A stretch of 38,620 nt of DNA. It comes from Actinomycetota bacterium (GTDB lineage: Bacteria; Actinomycetota; Thermoleophilia; Gaiellales; Gaiellaceae). Location: assembly GCA_003161615.1 (NCBI GenBank), contig PMOB01000019.1, positions 1-38,620 on the forward strand, written 5' to 3'. A program made the position numbers and the translations under genes. The notes under the pieces are model-generated. The model worked only from the letters and a program-made list of their open reading frames with translations, was not told the origin of the DNA and made no database searches. Positions within the stretch are counted from its first letter, which is position 1; every line of letters starts with the position of its first letter. This document shows positions 30,651 through 38,558 of the stretch, one piece after another.

Positions 30651-30749
30651 CTACTTCTTCAGCTTCTTCGCCTGCCGCTTCTCTTTCAGCGTCCGCTGGG
30701 CCGGCTTCTTCTCCGACGTTTTCTTTGCGTTCTTGTCCTTGCTTGCCAT
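30651..30749 (-). CDS. Small Lys-rich protein, 32 residues
   Basis: A short frame from ATG 30749 to TAG 30651 encodes MASKDKNAKKTSEKKP... ending QAKKLKK, almost half Lys or Arg. A perfect AGGAGG ribosome-binding site 6 nt before the ATG makes it a real gene rather than a chance frame. I recall similar short basic proteins in actinobacterial genomes without a known function. Its charge suggests binding to nucleic acid or ribosomes. It sits alone between a desaturase and the divergent flavoprotein gene. Confidence 0.75.
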   Translation of the reverse strand: MASKDKNAKKTSEKKPAQRTLKEKRQAKKLKK

Positions 30750-30787
30750 GTCTGACCTCCTGAAGGTGCCGCTAAGACTGTCAGTCG

Positions 30788-30813
30788 CCGCAGACGATGT
30801 CCATTATCTGCGG
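30788..30813. promoter_or_regulatory. Inverted repeat upstream of the flavoprotein gene
   Basis: CCGCAGA (30788-30794) and its exact reverse complement TCTGCGG (30807-30813) are separated by 12 nt, 22 nt before the ATG at 30835. A second small palindrome, GACTG-T-CAGTC, is at 30776-30786. Both lie in the divergent promoter region and could be operators; a hairpin in the leader is the alternative. Confidence 0.35.
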
Positions 30814-30834
30814 CCGCGCGGCTAGGTTTTCTCG

Positions 30835-32391
30835 ATGGCAGCGCCCGTCAGTCCCTCGCTCTCCGCCGCGCAGCTCGAGACGCTCGCCGCGCTTGGTGAG
30901 GAGAGGACGGCGGCCGTCGGGGACGTCCTGTTCCGTGTCGGCGACACGACCTATCCGTTCATCGCGATCCTCGAGGGCGAGGTCACGATCGTCGATGCCG
31001 CCGGCAACGAGATCGTCCGCGACGGCGCCTCCGGCTTCGTCGGCGAGCTGAACCTCCTCTCCGGCCAGACGGTTCTCGTGACTGCGCTCGTGACGCAGCC
31101 GCTCCGCTACATCGCGGTCAAGCGCGACGCGTTGCGCGCGGTTCTCTTCGAGGACGCGTCGCTCAGCGACCTCGTCCTCGCGACCTTCATCGCGCGCCGC
31201 GAGGCGCTCCAGACCGTCGAAGGGGTCGGCCTCGAGATCGTCGGGCCGCGCTCGTCCGAGGCGACGATGCAGCTGCTCGACTTCGTCCGCGCCAACCGAC
31301 TCCCCTTCACTTGGCACGAAACCGATCCGCCGGACGGAGCGGAGCCGCCGCTCGTGCGGCTGCCGGGAGGCGGCGAGCTGCAGCATCCCTCGCGCGGTGA
31401 GGTGCTGCGGGCGGTCGGGATCGGACGCGAGCTCGCGCCGCGGGAGGAGGTCGACCTGCTCGTCGTCGGCGGTGGCCCTGCCGGCCTCGCCGCAGCCGTC
31501 TACGGGGCCTCCGAGGGGCTCGACACGCTGGTTGTCGAGAGCACGGCGCTCGGCGGCCAGGCCGGATCGTCGCGCCGGATCGAGAACTATCTCGGCTTCC
31601 CCGCCGGCATCAGCGGCACTGAGCTGACGAGCCGCGCGGTCAGCCAGGCGCACAAGTTCGGCGCCCGCCCGGCGACTCCATACCGCGCGATCGCGCTCGA
31701 GCCCGGCGACCTGCTCCACGTCATCCGGCTCGAAGAGGGACACGAGATCGCGGCGCGCGCCGTCGTGCTCGCCACCGGCGCGTCCTACCGGCGGCTCCCG
31801 CTCGACGACCTGAGCGACTACGAGGGCTCGAGCGTCTTCTACGCAGCAGGCCCTCCCGAGGCGCGACTGTGCGGAGCCGCGCGCGTCGCCGTGGTCGGCG
31901 GCGGCAACTCCGCCGGACAGGCCGCCGTCTGGCTCGCCCGCGGTGGCGCGCTCGTGACGCTGCTCCACCGGCGGGCCGACCTGGCGGAGACGATGTCCGA
32001 CTATCTGCTCCGCGAGCTCGAGCGCTACGGCGTTGCCGTCCGCGACCGCAGCGAGATCGCGGCGCTGCACGGGACGGACGGACTGCTCGAGGCGGTCACG
32101 CTCAAAAGCGGCGAGCGGCTCCCGTTCTCGTTCCTCTTCTTCTTTCTCGGCGCGCAGCCGTGCACGGAGTGGCTCGGAGACACCGAGGCCCGCGACGCCG
32201 ACGGCTTCATCCTCACCGGCAGCGCAGCCGGCGCCGACAACCTGCTCGAGACGAGCGTGCCCGGCATCTTCGCGGCCGGCGACGTGCGCTCGGGATCGAC
32301 CAAGCGCTGCGCCACCGCCGTCGGCGAAGGGTCGATGGCCGTGCAGTTCGTCCACCGGCACCTCGCGGCCGCCAAGGCGCGAGTCGGCTGA
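30835..32391 (+). CDS. Cyclic nucleotide-binding domain / thioredoxin reductase-like flavoprotein without the CxxC
   Basis: 518 residues. An N-terminal cNMP-binding domain (about 15-125) contains YPFIAILEGEVTIVD and GFVGELNLLSGQ. A short thioredoxin-like segment (about 130-190) follows. A thioredoxin reductase-type FAD/NADPH module comprises the rest: VVGGGPAGLAAAVYGASEGL, GGQAGSSRRIENYLGFP, VAVVGGGNSAGQAAVWL and GDVRSGSTKRCATAVGEGSMA. The redox-active CxxC expected just before the NADPH motif is replaced by YAAGPPEARLC, so it cannot work as a normal thioredoxin reductase and is more like a ferredoxin/flavodoxin-NADP reductase or an NADPH oxidase controlled by a nucleotide. I recall such fusions in other actinobacteria. 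The stop is 3 nt from the converging DUF1295 stop. Confidence 0.85.
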   Translation: MAAPVSPSLSAAQLETLAALGEERTAAVGDVLFRVGDTTYPFIAILEGEVTIVDAAGNEIVRDGASGFVGELNLLSGQTVLVTALVTQPLRYIAVKRDALRAVLFEDASLSDLVLATFIARREALQTVEGVGLEIVGPRSSEATMQLLDFVRANRLPFTWHETDPPDGAEPPLVRLPGGGELQHPSRGEVLRAVGIGRELAPREEVDLLVVGGGPAGLAAAVYGASEGLDTLVVESTALGGQAGSSRRIENYLGFPAGISGTELTSRAVSQAHKFGARPATPYRAIALEPGDLLHVIRLEEGHEIAARAVVLATGASYRRLPLDDLSDYEGSSVFYAAGPPEARLCGAARVAVVGGGNSAGQAAVWLARGGALVTLLHRRADLAETMSDYLLRELERYGVAVRDRSEIAALHGTDGLLEAVTLKSGERLPFSFLFFFLGAQPCTEWLGDTEARDADGFILTGSAAGADNLLETSVPGIFAAGDVRSGSTKRCATAVGEGSMAVQFVHRHLAAAKARVG

Positions 32392-32394
32392 GCG

Positions 32395-33180
32395 CTACTT
32401 CCTCGGAAACCAGGGCACGAAGACACTCGTCTCGCGCTGGTAGCTCCGGTAGTCGTCGCCGCGGTGCGCGAGCGCGCGCTGCTCGGACGGGCCGATCCCG
32501 GTGACGAAGATCACGAGCGTGAGCAGGAGCAGCGGCGAGACGAAGCCGAGCCAGCCCCACGGCGCCTCGAGCGCGACGAGCAGGTACGCGATCCAGGTCA
32601 GGAACTGGAAGAAGTAGTTCGGGTGGCGCGAGTAGCGCCACAGGCCGGAGCGCATCGTCTTGCCGCGGTTCGCGGGATCGGCGCGGTGCCGCGAGAGCTG
32701 CGCGTCGGCGACCTGCTCGAGGGCGACGCTCACCAGCCAGAGCGCCGCGCCGGCCCAGGCGAGCGCGCCGAGCGAGCGGTGGGAGAAGGCGGCGAGCACG
32801 AAGACGATCCCGAGCAGCGGCGCCAGGGCCGCCTGGCATTGGTAGAAGATCGCGAACGTCAGCTGCTCGCGGCCCTTCTCCTGCCAGCGCCGGCGCAGCT
32901 CCGCGTAGCGGGAGTCTTCGGTGCCGCTGTGGCGGCGGAGGACGAGCCAGGAGACGCGGAGGTTCTCGAGCGCTCCGATCGTCCCGATCAGGACGCGGTG
33001 GCCGGTGTCGCCCGGCCCGAGCACGGCGGCGAGGATCGCAGCGAGGGCGACGCCGACGCCCCAGCCGGCGTCGACGAGGGTCGCGTCGCGCGTCTGGCGC
33101 TGGCGCAGATAGAGCACGCCGAGCAGCGCGGCCGCGACCGCCCAGACGATCAGGTCCAGCTCCCAGCGGTGGTGGATCAC
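32395..33180 (-). CDS. DUF1295 membrane protein (steroid 5-alpha-reductase/ICMT-like)
   Basis: 261 residues with about seven hydrophobic segments and the C-terminal signature GLWRYSRHPNYFFQFLTWIAYLLV, typical of DUF1295 and related to isoprenylcysteine methyltransferase and 5-alpha-reductase proteins. These reduce double bonds or methylate lipids at the membrane. GTG 33180 overlaps the acyltransferase stop by 4 nt. It is the last gene of the five-gene lipid operon; DUF1295 is often found with CFA-synthase and DUF1365, so a step in modifying membrane fatty acids is likely. Confidence 0.85.
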   Translation of the reverse strand: MIHHRWELDLIVWAVAAALLGVLYLRQRQTRDATLVDAGWGVGVALAAILAAVLGPGDTGHRVLIGTIGALENLRVSWLVLRRHSGTEDSRYAELRRRWQEKGREQLTFAIFYQCQAALAPLLGIVFVLAAFSHRSLGALAWAGAALWLVSVALEQVADAQLSRHRADPANRGKTMRSGLWRYSRHPNYFFQFLTWIAYLLVALEAPWGWLGFVSPLLLLTLVIFVTGIGPSEQRALAHRGDDYRSYQRETSVFVPWFPRK

Positions 33181-33749
33181 GCCGCCGCGACCGCCTGCTC
33201 GAGGCGGTCGGTCAGGCTCTTCGCGGCCGCGATCGTCGGCTGCTCGACTCCGACGACGATCGGCTCGCCGACGGCGATCCTCACGCGCGTGCGCCACGGC
33301 CAGCCGCGTGTCCCGGTCATCCGCACCGGGATCAGCGGCGCGCCGGTCGTCAGCGCGAGGCGCGCGGCGCCGCGGTGCCAGCCGATCTGGCGCTCCACCT
33401 TCGACGTGCCCTGCGGGAAGATTCCCAGCAGCGCGCCGCGCCCGAGCAGGGCCGCGGCCTCCGACATCGCCGTCCGGTCGCCGCCGCCGCGCTCGACGGG
33501 GAACGCGTTCAGGGAGCGGAAGATCGCGCCGAGCAGCCGGTTCCCGAACAGCTCCGCCTTCGCCATGTAATGGATCTCGCGCTTCGTGGCGACGGCGAGG
33601 ATGAACGGGTCGGCGATCGAGGCGTGGTTCGAAGCGAGGATCGCGCCGCCGCTGGCTGGAACCCGCTCGCTGCCGGTCACCTCGACGCGGTAGAGGACGC
33701 GGGTGAAGTCGCGGAAGCCGATCCGGTGCAGGAGTTGGTAGGCGTTCAC
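33177..33749 (-). CDS. PlsC-type 1-acyl-glycerol-3-phosphate acyltransferase family protein
   Basis: 190 residues, short for the family. Motif I is NHASIADP (H42, D47), the catalytic pair. Motif II is NAFPVERGGGDR. Motif III, normally FPEGTR, reads FPQGTSK, with Gln at 113 instead of the conserved Glu and no Arg, so substrate binding may differ. It would transfer acyl chains to a lysophospholipid or related lipid at the membrane. GTG 33749 overlaps the CFA-synthase-type gene stop by 4 nt. Confidence 0.83.
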   Translation of the reverse strand: MNAYQLLHRIGFRDFTRVLYRVEVTGSERVPASGGAILASNHASIADPFILAVATKREIHYMAKAELFGNRLLGAIFRSLNAFPVERGGGDRTAMSEAAALLGRGALLGIFPQGTSKVERQIGWHRGAARLALTTGAPLIPVRMTGTRGWPWRTRVRIAVGEPIVVGVEQPTIAAAKSLTDRLEQAVAAA

Positions 33750-34951
33750 GCTCGAGTTCCGGGACGCTCGAGGACGAGCTGGACGTCCCGCAGCGCGCGC
33801 GTGCGGAAGGCCGCCTCGCAGAAGGCGAGGTAGAAGTCCCAGGTGCGCTCGAAGCGGCGGTCGTAGCCGAGCGCGCGCACGTCCGCGATCCGCTCCTGGA
33901 AGTTCGCGCGCCAGCGCCGCAGCGTCTCGGCGTAGTGCTCGCCGATCTCCTCCACCCCGTAGATGCCGAGCGCCGAGTCGGCGGCAGCGGCACGGGTGAG
34001 CGCGGCGAGCGAGGGGATGAGGCAGCCAGGGAAGACGTAGCGCTCGATCCAGTCGGGCGTGCGCCGGTAACGCTCCCAGCGCTGGTCAGGGACGAGGATC
34101 GTCTGGATCGCAGCGCGTCCGCCCGGCGCCAGGACGCGGTCGATCGTCGTGAAATACGTGCCGAACTGATCGGCGCCGATCGCCTCGAGCATCTCGACCG
34201 AGACGACCTTCGAGAACTCGCCGTCAACCGTCCGGTAGTCCTGCTCGTGGATCTCGACCGGCAGCCCGGCCGTCCGCTCGCGCGCGAGTGCAGCCTGCTC
34301 GGCGGAGATCGTCAGCCCGGTGACGCGGCAGCCGTACGTCTCGGAAGCGAACTTCGCGAACCCTCCCCAGCCGCAGCCGATCTCGAGCACGTGGTCGTCC
34401 GGGCCGAGCTCGAGCCGCTCGCAAAGGCGCTCGTATTTCGCGCGTTGCGCGTCGGCGAGGCTCGTCTCCGGTGTCGCGAAGATCGCGCAGGAGTAGGTCA
34501 TGGTCTCGTCGAGCATCAGCGCGAACAGGTCGTTGCCGAGGTCGTAGTGGTAGGCGATGTTGCGCCGCGCGCGGGTCAGGCCGTTGCGGCGGTTGAGGCG
34601 CGGGCGCAGCTCCTGCAGCCGGCGGACTCGTGTGTGCCGTTCCGCCGCGGCGTCGGCGTTCGAGAGCAGCAACTCGAAGAAGCCGACGAGGTCGTCCGTA
34701 TCCCACTCGCCCGCGGTGTACGACTCGCCGGGACCGAGCTTGCCGCGCAGCGCGAGCCGGCGGAAGAAGGCGGCGTCGTGGATCTCGAGCTCCACCGGCT
34801 GGCCAGAGCCGAAGCGGCGGGTCGTTCCGTCGGGGAGCGTCACCTCGAGCGTGCCGCCCTCGAGATGCGCGAGCGCGCGCTCGAGCACGGCGACGGCGAT
34901 GCCGCCGAGCAGCTTCGACCGGGCGGGCGCCGGTTCCGCGCGAACGCTCAC
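33746..34951 (-). CDS. Cyclopropane-fatty-acyl-phospholipid synthase family methyltransferase
   Basis: 401 residues. An N-terminal lipid-binding part (about 1-125) is followed by a SAM-dependent methyltransferase domain with NIAYHYDLGNDLFALMLDETMTYSCAIF, the SAM motif VLEIGCGWGGFAK (188-200), and VVSVEMLEAIGADQF. These are the marks of the CfaS family, which add a methylene or methyl group to unsaturated acyl chains of membrane lipids. With a flavin oxidoreductase, DUF1365 and a desaturase beside it, the final product may be a cyclopropane, methyl-branched or furan fatty acid. GTG 34951 overlaps the DUF1365 stop by 4 nt. Confidence 0.9.
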   Translation of the reverse strand: MSVRAEPAPARSKLLGGIAVAVLERALAHLEGGTLEVTLPDGTTRRFGSGQPVELEIHDAAFFRRLALRGKLGPGESYTAGEWDTDDLVGFFELLLSNADAAAERHTRVRRLQELRPRLNRRNGLTRARRNIAYHYDLGNDLFALMLDETMTYSCAIFATPETSLADAQRAKYERLCERLELGPDDHVLEIGCGWGGFAKFASETYGCRVTGLTISAEQAALARERTAGLPVEIHEQDYRTVDGEFSKVVSVEMLEAIGADQFGTYFTTIDRVLAPGGRAAIQTILVPDQRWERYRRTPDWIERYVFPGCLIPSLAALTRAAAADSALGIYGVEEIGEHYAETLRRWRANFQERIADVRALGYDRRFERTWDFYLAFCEAAFRTRALRDVQLVLERPGTRA

Positions 34952-35667
34952 GGGCGCACGCTCCCAACGCCGGGCTCGAACGGAGGCTTGCGGTGGAACG
35001 GGACGCGCTTCAGCCAGAGCCGCAGCGCCTGCCAGTGGATCAACGCCGTCACTTGCACCGGCATCAGCGGATAGCGGACGAGCGTCCGGACGAGCGACGC
35101 GTTCGTAAGCTCGCGCCGCTTCCCGTGCAGCACTGCGGTGAGCGGCTTCGGGCCGGCGTCGTCGCAGACGTGGATGCGCGCCCAGACCTCGTCGCCGGGC
35201 TGCGAGAACGCGTACTCGTAGTGCTGGTCGAGCCCGAAGAACGGCGAGACGTGGAGGCGCTTGTGGTGGCCGTAACGGAGCGACGGGCCGTGCAGAACTT
35301 CCGGCAGCCGCTCGCCGAAGGTGTTGCTCAGCTCCGCGACCATGCACGCGAGCTCGCCGTCCGCCCGGTAACACCAGAAAAACGAGACGGGATTGAAGAC
35401 GTAACCAAAGACGCGCAGCTGGGTCAGCATCAGGACGCGCTCGATCGAGGGGTCGCCGGTCAGCGCGAGCACCTCGTCCTTGATCGGGCCGCCGCCGAAG
35501 TGGTCGGAGTCGCGCAGCGTGAAGACCTTCCCGTACAGGCGAAGGCGGCGCAGCTCCTCCAGCTCGTCGAGGTCGATCAGGAAATACGAGACCGGATACC
35601 GGAAGACGTTCCGCGCGGGTGCGCGGCGCGCGTGCATCAGCGTCCCTTCGTAGAGCGCCGACCTCAC
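34948..35667 (-). CDS. DUF1365 family protein
   Basis: 239 residues. LYEGTLMHARRAPARNVFRYPVSYFLIDLDEL is the typical N-terminus of DUF1365, followed by FGYVFNPVSFFWCYRADG and HVSPFFGLDQHYEYAF. The family has no proven enzymatic role but is nearly always next to a CFA-synthase-type gene and an FAD oxidoreductase, as here. GTG 35667 overlaps the oxidoreductase stop (GTGA); a second GTG at 35670 is less likely. Confidence 0.88.
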   Translation of the reverse strand: MRSALYEGTLMHARRAPARNVFRYPVSYFLIDLDELEELRRLRLYGKVFTLRDSDHFGGGPIKDEVLALTGDPSIERVLMLTQLRVFGYVFNPVSFFWCYRADGELACMVAELSNTFGERLPEVLHGPSLRYGHHKRLHVSPFFGLDQHYEYAFSQPGDEVWARIHVCDDAGPKPLTAVLHGKRRELTNASLVRTLVRYPLMPVQVTALIHWQALRLWLKRVPFHRKPPFEPGVGSVRP

Positions 35668-36872
35668 CACGCCACCCCCAGGCCGGCGGCGGCGCGAACG
35701 CCCGAGGCGAGACCGTCCTCGTGGAAGCCGTTCCCGTGGTGGGCGCCGGCGAACCAGGTTCGCCGCACGCCGGAGAGCGCCGGCAGCTCGCTCTGTGCCC
35801 GCAGCGTCGAGACGGTGTAGAGCGGGTGCTCGTAGCGGAACCGTCCGAGCACGTGCTCGTCTCCGACCTCTTCGTTCAGCGTCACGCAGTAGTCGCGCTC
35901 TGCGTCGAGCCCCTGCAGGCGGTTGAGGTGGTAGGTCACCGTCGGCTCTCCGTCCTGGCCGAGCCGGTAGTTCCACGCTGCGCGCGCCCGCCGCTCGCGG
36001 GGCAGGAACGAGGCATCGGTGTGGAGGGTCGCGAGATTCGTGGTGTAGTCGAAGCCGCCGAGGACGCGCCGCTCATCCTCGCTCGGATCCTCGAGCAAAG
36101 CCAGCGCCTGGTCGGCGTGCGTTGCGATGACGACCTGGTCGAAGCGCCGTAGCTCTCCGTCGTCGGTGCGGACCTCGACGCCGTCGGCGTCCCGCCGGAT
36201 GCCGCGCACGCCGAGGCCGAGCTGGAGGCGGTCGCCGAGCCCGCGGGCGATCGCGTCGACGTAGGTGCAGCTGCCACCCGTGACGGTGCGCCAATGGAAA
36301 CGTCCGAAGCCGAGCATCCCGTGGTTGTCGAAGAAGCGAATCGCGTACGCGGCCGGGAACTCGAGCGCGCGGCCGGGCGCGGTCGACCAGAGCGCCGAGA
36401 CGAGCGGCACGAGGAAGTGGCGGCGGAAGCGCGGCGAGTAGCGGTGCGCGTCGAGGTACTCGTCGAGCGAGCGTTCTTCCGGCTCCTGCTCGAGCGAGGG
36501 AAGGGCGGTGCGCAGCCAGCGTCCCACCTCCCACATCAGGCGCAGGAAGCCCGGGTCGTAGGCGTTGCGGCGTTGCGCGAACGGCCGCTCCCCCGACCAC
36601 TCGAGGCCGCAGCCGGCGCACGCGACGGAAAACGACATGTTCGACTCGTGCGTTGGAACCCCGAGCTCCTCGAACAGCCGAACGAGCAGCGGATAGTTGC
36701 GCGTGTTGTGGACGAGAAAGCCGGTGTCGAGGTCAAGCCCGTCCGCGGTGACGGTGTTGGCATGACCGCCGGCGCGGGCGTCGCGCTCGAAGACCTCGAT
36801 GTCGTGGGCGCGCGAGCAGAGATATGCCGCTCCGAGCCCGGACACGCCGCTTCCTACGATCGCAATGCGCAT
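35664..36872 (-). CDS. FAD-dependent amine-oxidase-like protein (DUF1365/CfaS-associated)
   Basis: 402 residues. IAIVGSGVSGLGAAYLCSRAHDIEVFERDARAGGHANTV is a Rossmann FAD site of the NAD(P)-binding/amine oxidase superfamily. Later landmarks are LDTGFLVHN and RTWFAGAHHGNGFHEDGLASGVRAA at the C-terminus. In neighbourhoods like this such proteins probably oxidise or saturate fatty-acyl intermediates. The ATG at 36872 gives a standard N-terminus directly at the FAD motif. It is the first gene of the five-gene minus-strand operon (36872 to 32395), whose members all overlap by 4 nt, and it diverges from an acyl-CoA desaturase. Confidence 0.85.
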   Translation of the reverse strand: MRIAIVGSGVSGLGAAYLCSRAHDIEVFERDARAGGHANTVTADGLDLDTGFLVHNTRNYPLLVRLFEELGVPTHESNMSFSVACAGCGLEWSGERPFAQRRNAYDPGFLRLMWEVGRWLRTALPSLEQEPEERSLDEYLDAHRYSPRFRRHFLVPLVSALWSTAPGRALEFPAAYAIRFFDNHGMLGFGRFHWRTVTGGSCTYVDAIARGLGDRLQLGLGVRGIRRDADGVEVRTDDGELRRFDQVVIATHADQALALLEDPSEDERRVLGGFDYTTNLATLHTDASFLPRERRARAAWNYRLGQDGEPTVTYHLNRLQGLDAERDYCVTLNEEVGDEHVLGRFRYEHPLYTVSTLRAQSELPALSGVRRTWFAGAHHGNGFHEDGLASGVRAAAGLGVAW

Positions 36873-36916
36873 CAACCGTTATTCGACTTCCGGCGAATTA
36901 CGGTTCGAGGGATACG

Positions 36917-37897
36917 GTGGACAATGTGAGCGTGGCCGAGACGATGACAGATGGCGCGGCGACCGCGGTAGCGGTCGGCACCGTCCGCAACCGCACGAGC
37001 CGGATCAGCCAGGTCGTGACGCTGATCGCCGTGATCGTGCCGCCGCTCGGGCTCGTCTCCGCGATGGGGTTGCTCTGGGGAGTCGGCTTCCGCTGGGCGG
37101 ACGTCGGCCTCTTCGTCGGGATGTACGTCCTCTGCGCGTTCGGGACGACGATCGGCTTCCACCGCTACTTCACGCACAAGGGCTTCACGGCGCATCCGGC
37201 CGTGAAGGTCACCCTCGCGATCCTCGGCTGCATGACGATGCAAGGGCCGGTCACACAGTGGGTGACCGACCACCGCAAGCACCACGCGCTCTCCGACCAG
37301 CCCGGTGACCCGCACTCGCCGCACGTCGGCTTCGGTGAGGGATTCGCCGGCGCGGTACGCGGCTTTGCCCACGCCCACGTCGGCTGGATGTTCTCCAACC
37401 TCGGCATGGAGCAGGGCCGCGAGTACGGCCGCGACCTCTACGAGGATCGGGTCGTGCGGACGATCGACCGGCTTTACCTGGTCTGGGTCATCCTCACGCT
37501 CGGGATCCCGTTCGCGATCGGTTACGCGGTCGGCGGCACGCTCGGCGCCGGCCTGGAAGGGCTCGTCTGGGGCGGCTTCATCCGGATCGCCGCGTACCAG
37601 CATGCGACGTTCAGCGTCAACTCGATCTGCCACATGTTCGGGCGGAAGGACTACGTGTCTCGCGACGAGGCGCGCAACAACTGGCTCGTCGCGCTGCTCG
37701 TGTTCGGCGAGGGCTGGCACAACAACCACCACGCCTTCCCGGCCTCGGCGCGGCACGGCCTTGCCCGCCGCGAGATCGACGTTTCGTGGTGGATCATCCG
37801 CGGGCTCGAGCGGCTCCATCTCGTCTGGGACGTCAAGGTTCCCAACGCGGCGCAGCGGGAGCGACGCCGGATTCAGCCGGTCAACGCGTCGAGCTGA
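36917..37897 (+). CDS. Acyl-CoA desaturase (delta-9/stearoyl-CoA type)
   Basis: 326 residues from GTG 36917. It has four hydrophobic segments and the three His boxes of the membrane acyl-CoA desaturase family: GFHRYFTHKGF, DHRKHHALSD and GEGWHNNHHAFP. These hold a di-iron centre that inserts a cis double bond, usually at position 9. It could supply the unsaturated acyl chain used by the divergent CfaS-type operon. The start is uncertain because GTG 36926, GTG 36932 and ATG 36944 are in frame. The last 25 bases overlap the converging hydrolase gene. Confidence 0.88.
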   Translation: MDNVSVAETMTDGAATAVAVGTVRNRTSRISQVVTLIAVIVPPLGLVSAMGLLWGVGFRWADVGLFVGMYVLCAFGTTIGFHRYFTHKGFTAHPAVKVTLAILGCMTMQGPVTQWVTDHRKHHALSDQPGDPHSPHVGFGEGFAGAVRGFAHAHVGWMFSNLGMEQGREYGRDLYEDRVVRTIDRLYLVWVILTLGIPFAIGYAVGGTLGAGLEGLVWGGFIRIAAYQHATFSVNSICHMFGRKDYVSRDEARNNWLVALLVFGEGWHNNHHAFPASARHGLARREIDVSWWIIRGLERLHLVWDVKVPNAAQRERRRIQPVNASS

Positions 37898-38517
37898 GCG
37901 GCGACCCAGTTCAGCCAGGCGTGCGCCCGCGGTAGCGCGACCGGCCGTCCCCACGGAGCACGCACCGCCATCCCGTGCACCGCACCCGGGAGCAGCGTGT
38001 AACTGCCGGTAGCGCCGGCGGCGAGGCAGCGCTCGAAGCCCCGGCGCGAGAGAACCGGCGAGACGCCGGGAATCCCTGGGAGATACCGGTCGAGCGAGCC
38101 GTGCAGGACCTCGAGGCGCTTGCCGCGGATCGGCTCCACCGAGACCCGGTCCGGAATCCAGGGCGCGAGCCCCAGCACTCCTCCGACCGACGGCTCGTCG
38201 GCAGTGGAGATCGCGACGGCGCCTCCCATCGAGAAGCCCATCAGCCAGGTATTGCTGCCGCCCGCCTCGACGATCGCCGCCCGCGCGTCCTCGACGCACG
38301 ACTCGAGTTGCCGCCACGACTTGACGCGGTAGCGCACTTCCGCGAAGCGGAGCTCCGGAAAGCGTGGCGCCAGCCGGTCGACTAGCCACTCGAGCGAGGC
38401 GCTCCAGGTGCCCTCGACCTCGGCCGCCTGACCGCCGTTCACGCAGACAACGACCGTCTCGGCGGCCGGCCCGCGCAACCGCATCCACGCGCCCGTCTGC
38501 AGAACGATCTCGTCCAT
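37873..38517 (-). CDS. Alpha/beta hydrolase of dienelactone hydrolase-like type
   Basis: 214 residues from ATG 38517; TTG 38526 would add three residues. The triad is visible: S96 in MGFSMGGAVA, D143 in LHGSLDRYLPG and H181 in LPGAVHGM. The small size and the strand order fit the dienelactone hydrolase/carboxylesterase group. Substrate unknown. It overlaps the desaturase 3' end by 25 nt on the opposite strand and is divergent from typA, so it is probably expressed alone. Confidence 0.75.
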   Translation of the reverse strand: MDEIVLQTGAWMRLRGPAAETVVVCVNGGQAAEVEGTWSASLEWLVDRLAPRFPELRFAEVRYRVKSWRQLESCVEDARAAIVEAGGSNTWLMGFSMGGAVAISTADEPSVGGVLGLAPWIPDRVSVEPIRGKRLEVLHGSLDRYLPGIPGVSPVLSRRGFERCLAAGATGSYTLLPGAVHGMAVRAPWGRPVALPRAHAWLNWVAAQLDALTG

Positions 38518-38558
38518 GGCCGCCAACCGTAATGTCTGGCGGCGCCTACGCTGGACCC

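Noticed and set aside
32395-34227. A single 610-codon minus-strand protein covering DUF1295
   Set aside because: Only the last 261 codons have the DUF1295 pattern. The rest is out of frame with the acyltransferase and methyltransferase genes, which have their own motifs and overlapping starts.
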